Assembly (NCBI RefSeq): GCF_963678975.1
Contig: NC_089272.1
Location: 21,775,399 to 21,839,398 of the forward strand
Source of the DNA: Dysidea avara
Lineage: Eukaryota > Porifera > Demospongiae > Dictyoceratida > Dysideidae
Length of the DNA: 64,000 nt
Direction: 5' to 3'
Shown: positions 38,501 through 64,000 of the stretch, piece after piece
How the letters are laid out: the number at the start of each line of letters is the position of its first letter
Numbering within the stretch: the first letter of the stretch is position 1
The notes under the pieces: model-generated
The model's database searches: none
The model's input: only the letters and a program-made list of their open reading frames with translations
Told to the model about the DNA's origin: nothing
Translations under genes and position numbers: made by a program

Positions 38501-39080
38501 TATTCTGGAAAAGACCATCACATACTTGCAGCAAGTGACTTCTGAAAATGAGAATTTGAAAAAGTCTGCAGCATCACAGAACAAATATGGAAGTGGAGAT
38601 TCAGTAGCAACGCAAGCCATGCAAAATCAAATCACTATTCTAGAAAAAGAAAATGAGTTCTTACGTAGAAAGTTGAAGCTCATTCTGCCAACCAACTCAT
38701 CACCAGATGAAATAAAATCTACAACTGCAAAGGAGTCTGAATTGCAGAAAGCAAGTGTTTCAGCAACAGAGTTGGCAGAATTAAAGGCTCTTGAAATGAT
38801 CAGAAAATTACTAGACACAGTTCAAAAGCATCATGGTCAGAGTGGTAGGGTGCAAGAAGCACTAAAGGAATTATCAGCCAAAAAACTTAAAACAATGCAT
38901 GCTAGTACATGTACAAAACCCGACTGTAATACGAGTCACATTTATCCAAATAACGACAGCTTACTTGATGACTCTGATACAGCTAATGATACAAAAAGGA
39001 AAAACGGTACAGAAATGACAGCAGGCATAAAAAAGTTTAAAGGAATTGACTACACTGAGACATCTGAGGAGGAAAAGTGA
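35543..39080 (+). CDS. bHLH-leucine zipper transcription factor, class B (USF-like)
   Basis: Two exons, 35543-36106 and 38481-39080, join in frame to 387 residues. The basic region KASHNIIERRRREKINE carries the H-E-R set that defines CACGTG binders. Helix 1 is ELTQTLATMVPACQ. The intron falls in the loop after HPTR. Helix 2 is SKVIILEKTITYLQQV, running into a long zipper (LKKSAAS..MQNQITILEKENEFLRRKLKLIL). A second coiled segment and an acidic tail (GIDYTETSEEEK) follow. The N-terminus is Ser/Asp-rich with a stretch KDYKDALEALIHMPTMGLKW. USF is the closest type I recall by basic region; Max-like or a sponge-specific relative is possible. The last codons overlap a perfect donor (AA then GTGAGT at 39077), so a longer isoform is possible. 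The 2.4 kb intron holds two MITEs. Confidence 0.8.
36372..36862. mobile_element. MITE with TA duplication in the bHLH intron
   Basis: Left TATAGACGGGTTGCC and right GGCAACCCGTCTATA are perfect inverted repeats. The next bases also mirror (AAGGCGTG and CACGCCCT). TA flanks both ends. About 490 bp, no transposase. Confidence 0.8.
37711..38332. mobile_element. MITE in the bHLH intron, TTCGCGGAAGAAAAC family
   Basis: Left end TATAATGGGAATGATTCGCG, then GAAGAAAACATTCG; the right end mirrors it (CGAATGTTTTCTTCCGCGAA, then CCATTCCCGTTATA). Additional inner copies of the CGAATGTTTTCT motif occur in both arms. About 620 bp, no coding capacity. Confidence 0.75.
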
Positions 39081-39309
39081 GTATGCAATACACAATCTTC
39101 GACTCGAATTTTAATAACCCATACATGACAATTGCCTCAAATTTTCATCAACACTTATATATTTATTATACCACTATACATGCTGTAATACTTAGGTTTT
39201 GTAGAGTGAGCAGTTATCATTTAGGCTATTAGCAATTGTGTACATATACATAAATGTTTGTACTCTTCTTGAACAATAATATTATATGCACAGTTAGTGG
39301 AATATTATG
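39081..39309. other. Convergent 3' ends of bHLH and TBCC genes
   Basis: The stop codons of the two convergent genes are 229 bp apart. No canonical AATAAA is placed well for either strand; AATAATATTATATG (39274 onward) may act for the plus strand. Overlapping 3' UTRs are likely. Confidence 0.45.
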
Positions 39310-59335
<20,026 letters not shown>

Positions 59336-60827
59336 TGGTGATGCAGACTGCTATTAACAAGAATTGCATCAACTTGAGTAAGAGAAATCTGTGAAAAATT
59401 AGCGACACGTGGTAGCAGCCATAAGGTTGTATCGTTATTGGTATAGCTACCAGACATTGGACTAGACACTGGAGTATCCTCGCAACTGTTCAAGGCAAGT
59501 CTATATCACGAGGGAGAATCAATGGATTGACGTCACCGTGCCTCATGTAGCTAAACAAAGTAAAAGTGGAGAAAGACAGCTAGCATAACTACTGCACAAT
59601 AATGGCGCTGGTTTTTAGCATGTCACGCAGCAACATAGCCCATTTTCTAGGAAAGTAAGACACCAATACTTACCTTGGCACTCCAGTTTACCCTCCAACA
59701 CCAGAATAGGGTGGTGAAGAACGTGCTGGTATAGTCAGTTGTGCTAATTGTTTTGTTGAGACCTGTGGTGGAGTCGCTTCGTGAATAAGAAACTTCTATT
59801 TTAATCAAACTTTAAAGCATTGCTAACATACCATTCTAATACACAAAAATATACTGTAGATACCATATAACGGGTTATTATAGCATCTGAAATTTCTTAA
59901 ATAATAGCAGCAGAAAATCTAGAGACTGAAGGTCATCGCTAATATTAAAACTTGCTGTTAATAAAGGTACGTGCAAAAAAACACATTCATAATAAGCACC
60001 AACTATTTCTGTTTGAACTAGCAAACTAGAAAACAAAGCAAATTGTGCCGGCATGGCATCATTTTTGTTATTGTCCGAGTCATATCCACTGCTTAACTAG
60101 TTCACATGGGCTGAGAGAAATCTTTCTAAAAATATGAGCTAGACCTTTGCTAGCAAACCTGCAGGCTAAAATGCAATCATTTTATATATAGATTGTTAGC
60201 TCAAGTCACATGTACCTTGTCTTATCTACACTTTTTGCTTCAACTTTCATAAGCTTCTTTACAGGACACAGCTTTGGTTGGGCAAACGTATATAGTGATG
60301 AAGCCTTCAACAAATGTGACCTTAACAAAATCATGTGATGATGCTATACGGTATTAAAATTCTTAAGAATTAAATTTTAGCAAATGATCTTAAATGCTAA
60401 AATTAATCACTTGCTATAAACCTGCTATATGTATGCAGTATCATGATTAAAATTCAAACAAAACATTGTGGGCTGTCAGAATTCCTGTATGGAATTAACC
60501 ACTTTAGCAAATGTATACAAGTCAAATCGAATGATAATTTTAAGGAATATGTTGACAAGAATAGTTACCGTAATCGGTATAGCCTAACTATTTTGAGGGG
60601 GGAAATTTTTTTGCTGATTTCGCGGTTTTGTGGGTTATCAGCAAAAATTTTATTCTTGAAATATTTAGACCTCCACATACAGGTACAGGTAGTCTAATAC
60701 ATTTTGGAACTGTTTGCAAATCCATGAAAATTTTATTTTTAGCAACATCGCTCATACTCGAAATACATGCTATACGGTATTGCTAAATGTATGTAAATGT
60801 GCAAGCTTCCAATCACCTATTATGCAC
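59336..60827. other. TBCC upstream region, nothing firm
   Basis: Presumed promoter and 5' flank of TBCC. No TATA box or upstream coding exon was recognised. It includes a repeat copy at 60581-60685. Confidence 0.4.
60581..60685 (+). repeat. Dispersed repeat, copy 2 (AGCCTA...TTTAGACCTCC family)
   Basis: Aligns with 4939-5045 over about 100 bases, same strand. TTGCTGATTTCGCGG and TCAGCAAAAATTTT form an internal inverted pair. Confidence 0.5.
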
Positions 60828-61247
60828 CTATCAATGTAATCCCCGACTACAACTGATGATACAGGCTGAGGTGGAGGAAGGTGGGGATTTGCATCACTGA
60901 AAATTACAATTCCTCACCTACTGGGGAAGTACTGGCGATGCAAACCCAGACCAAGTCTCAACCTGCAAACTCCGGGAATACTGGGGCTAGGAGGGATTTG
61001 TACAGTCGTGTGGCATTGGTCTAGTGATGAGTTAGTTCAAGTGGATTCTAGTATGAACGTAGTAGCTAGCACCCAAGACACTCCTTCCTAAACTGAAAGC
61101 ACACACCTTTGCTGTCTTGAGTGAATTTCTTTAGTGAAGACAAATCCCCACTATGCCGGGGAAATTTAGCGATTAATTCCCCCACCATCCCTGACCTTTC
61201 CCCACCCTCAGCCCGTATCAGTGGTAGTCGGGCATTACAATGATAGG
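60828..61247. mobile_element. MITE with CCCGACTAC ends
   Basis: CCTATCAATGTAATCCCCGA, CTAC at the left mirrors GTAGTCGGGCATTACAATGA, TAGG at the right. Inner pairs (CAGGCTGAGGTGGAGGAAGG versus CCTTTCCCCACCCTCAGCC) extend the stem, and GGGGATTTG/CAAATCCCC pair within. About 420 bp. Confidence 0.75.
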
Positions 61248-61309
61248 CACATTACTCATGACTGGGATACATTGCTCACACCAGATAGAAACAATCAAAC
61301 ACCCTATGT

Positions 61310-62950
61310 AGAGTAAATTATCTATTCTCGGACACCATGTATACTCGGACACTCGTTCTTGTAAACTGCTGGACGGAATCCTACAAAAATTGGTGTGGAA
61401 ATACCTTGCATATAGCCCAACTATACCTCCAATTTTGAGCCAAAACTCTTGTTTGATTGTTGTGCTAGATCACATCAAAGTCGTTGCTCAAAATCATAGA
61501 TTCTCGGACAAAATTCAAGTATTGTCGGACACCGGTCAGTAATCCTACATCAAATACTTTAAAGATTTACCACCAACACCATCTGTTAGGGCTATTCATT
61601 AGCTATCAGCAGAGCCATAGTTTATTTCTTTCTATCTCATTTGCAGGAAGCTGTGATCGGAAATGTGCGAGCATGTCACCACCTCTATTCTCGGACACGA
61701 GTTATCAGCTTGTTCTCGTACACGGTTATATCAAATCGTACAAAAATTATTGTACACATACTTTATACACAGCCTATCTGAACCTCCAAGTTTGAGCTAA
61801 AAAGCTTTTATGGTTAGCTAACTAGAGCGGATTAAAGTTTCCACAAGAAAATTAGTATTCTCATTTTTCTCGGATAATAACCAATGCTTCCTACCCCAAA
61901 TAATTTAGCCACTTCCTACCACCACCATCTGATAGAGCTGTTCATTGGCTATCAGCAGAGCCATAGTTTATTTCTTTTCATCACCGTAATGGATAGTTAT
62001 GATCGGAAATATGTGATTATGCAATTACATCTATTCTCGGACACATCGTTTCTGTGCTGTCTGATTGAATCTTGGCTCAAGCTATTTCTGGTGATTTTTT
62101 TTTACTTTTTATTGACTTGAACTACTTTAAATAGCATGTAATGCCAGTGAACTACCTTTTTGCATCACCAGAAATAGCTTGAGCCAAGATTTAATCAGAC
62201 AACACAGAAACAATGTGTCCGAGAATAGATGTAATTGCATACTCACATATTTCCGATCATAACTATCCATTACGGTGATGGAAAGAAATAAACTATGGCT
62301 CTGCTGATAGCCAATGAACAGCTCTATCAGATGGTGGTGGTAGGAAGTGGCTAAATTATTTGGGGTAGGAAGCATTGGCTATTATCCGAGAAAAATGAGA
62401 ATACTAATTTTCTCGTGGAAACTTTAATCCGCTCTAGTTAGCTAACCATAAAAGCTTTTTAGCTCAAACTTGGAGGTTCAGATAGGCTGTGTATAAAGTA
62501 TGTGCACAATAATTTTTGTACGATTTGATATAACCGTGTACGAGAACAAGCTGATAACTCGTGTCCGAGAATAGAGGTGGTGACATGCTCGCACATTTCC
62601 GATCACAGCTTCCTGCAAATGAGATAGAAAGAAATAAACTATGGCTCTGCTGATAGCTAATGAATAGCCCTAACAGATGGTGTTGGTGGTAAATCTTTAA
62701 AGTATTTGATGTAGGATTGCTGACCGGTGTCCGACAATACTTGAATTTTGTCCGAGAATCTATGATTTTGAGCAACGACTTTGATGTGGTCTAGCACAAC
62801 AATCAAACAAACGTTTTTGGCTCAAAATTGGAGGTATAGTTGGGCTATATGCAAGGTATCTCCACACCAATTTTCGTAGGATTCCGTCCAGTAGGTTACG
62901 AGAACGAGTGTCCGAGTATACATGGTGTCCGAGAATAGATAATTTACTCT
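61310..62950. mobile_element. 1.64-kb near-perfect palindromic element with 4-bp duplication
   Basis: The left arm (61310 to about 62096) and right arm (about 62164 to 62950) are almost exact reverse complements around a 67 bp spacer. The ends AGAGTAAATT and AATTTACTCT are flanked on both sides by ATGT (61306-61309 and 62951-62954), a plausible target duplication. The octamer CTCGGACA and close variants occur about seven times per arm. Matching open frames on opposite strands are a consequence of the palindrome, not genes. Confidence 0.85.
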
Positions 62951-63613
62951 ATGTAATGAACAAATTTGCAATTGCTGTTATAGATCACTACACATTAATT
63001 TTGTTCATGATCATGATGTGTAAGGCATCATGTCAGAGTCAACAATATAAGTGATCCCAATTAACTCCTGAATATGTACAAAACATACATATCCTGTACT
63101 GCCATAGTAAACTTTCCTCAACAGTAGCATTTTGTTGAACCGCATCTATGCTCTTCATACTTGCTGAAAACAAAGAACATTGACCGCATTCTAGAGTTCA
63201 TAAGCCGGGGCTTATGAACTTCTGATTCTGTATCAATGTCTTTATTTGCTCACATTCAATTTCTACTAAGCGCCTCAACCATGAAAACAATACGGTGTGC
63301 TTTAAAAAGAACTCGAAACCTTCTATGCTAGCCTTGTACATAGTCTACAAAGAAAAGACATACCGTGTATTGTTCCGTCATCGGTTTCTTGAAATCTTCC
63401 AGAGCGAAAGCTCCTAAATTATATTACAGTATGGGGGGTGACGTCCGAATCGAAAATCTGTGCGCACGTGCACGTGGTCGAACGGTAAAAAAAATAGACA
63501 CGTAGCTATTAAGGAATGCAGTGGTTCATATTTAAAATAGCTTCTTAATGTATTTATCGGTGGACATTCATTTGTGACTTTCATCTATCGGAGCACGGTT
63601 TTTTTCTTTCAAG
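62951..63613. other. Upstream region of the Ig-domain gene
   Basis: No coding exon recognised. Overlapping CACGTG cores lie at 63466-63477, about 140 bp before the start codon. Confidence 0.4.
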
Positions 63614-64000
63614 ATGTTTGCTGTAATACTCATATTTGCAACATTACATTTTTCTGGTGAGCTTCATACTCTACGAGAAAAATCAAGAAACTAGTCTAAA
63701 TACAGTGTTGTAACGCAGTAGTTTTCTTTGTAAACTATTCAATAGGCCATACCATGTTAACTGTGCTTTTCAGGTGCGATCGACGAGATTTGTAGCATCA
63801 CGGAACACCCCACCAGCCAGGACGTAGCTATTACTGAAAGTGTGACTTTGACGTGTTTACCAGGTAACGATGGAAGAGTGGTAGATTGGCTCTTCGGTCC
63901 GAACAGTGAAAGCATAGATCGCTCTAAATATCAACTGACTAATGATGCAAGGCTGCTATTCATTGAAAATTTCAACCCATCGTATGCCGGCATTTACAGA
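63614..64000 (+). CDS. Ig-domain surface or secreted protein, 5' part (truncated by window end)
   Basis: Exon 63614-63656 encodes a signal peptide (MFAVILIFATLHFSG), ending in phase 1 at a GTGAGC donor. Exon 2 starts at 63774 after TTTTCAG and is open to the window edge. It shows an Ig-like domain: the B-strand SVTLTC, the C-strand tryptophan in VVDWLF, then LLFIENFNPSYAGIYR, the usual L-x-I...D/S-x-A/G-x-Y turn before the second cysteine. The phase-1 boundary after the signal peptide is typical of Ig and FN3 receptor genes and matches both receptors at the left. The rest lies beyond the window, so a membrane anchor or enzyme domain cannot be judged. Confidence 0.8.

Noticed and set aside
61484-62775. 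Two identical 103-residue frames on opposite strands, plus an 80-residue pair
   Set aside because: A direct consequence of the palindrome; no codon bias, no homology, no splice context.

Overview
The window reads as animal nuclear DNA, most likely from a sponge such as an Amphimedon-like demosponge. It is AT-rich, has many small exons separated by GT-AG introns, no operons, and a very dense load of short inverted-repeat transposons (MITEs) and microsatellites. The animal assignment rests on a tubulin cofactor C gene, a bHLH-zipper gene, an Ig-domain gene, and receptors with S/T-rich stalks and tyrosine-rich tails. The sponge assignment is inference.

Layout. (1) 0.4-9.5 kb, + strand: a single-pass receptor with an extracellular FN3-like region, an S/T stalk built from micro-exons, one transmembrane helix and a tyrosine-motif tail. 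(2) 13.6-18.5 kb, + strand: a paralogue with the same architecture, whose exons chain into a complete 622-residue protein. (3) 20-26 kb: orphan minus-strand exons, a LINE fragment, a large ATGT microsatellite and hAT-type MITEs. (4) 26.9-31.3 kb: a decayed hAT transposon with both ends visible. (5) 32.2-35.3 kb, minus: a small coiled-coil gene that shares a 0.2 kb divergent promoter with (6) a class-B bHLH-zipper factor at 35.5-39.1 kb, +. That promoter carries two TCACGTGA boxes. (7) 39.3-59.3 kb, minus: tubulin-binding cofactor C (TBCC), seven coding exons spread over 20 kb. Its introns hold a DIRS-like retroelement relic, many MITEs, a hairpin array, minisatellites and a possible nested + strand gene. 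(8) 60.8-63.0 kb: a MITE and a 1.64 kb near-perfect palindromic element. (9) 63.6 kb to the end, + strand: the start of an Ig-domain surface protein.

The strongest biology is the pair of orphan receptors. Both join FN3-like exons and phase-1 shuffled stalk exons to a long tail full of YxxL/V/P docking sites, which suggests tyrosine-kinase/SH2 signalling from a lineage-specific surface receptor family. With the Ig gene at the right edge, three surface-receptor genes lie in one 64 kb window. The second theme is the mobile DNA: one MITE family keeps its ends but carries unrelated arms, one repeat family holds different microsatellites at the same internal site, and a block of CGTACGAATAGC hairpins has no obvious explanation.

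Limits: exon models were read by eye from splice sites, phase and family resemblance. No alignment or transcript evidence was available.
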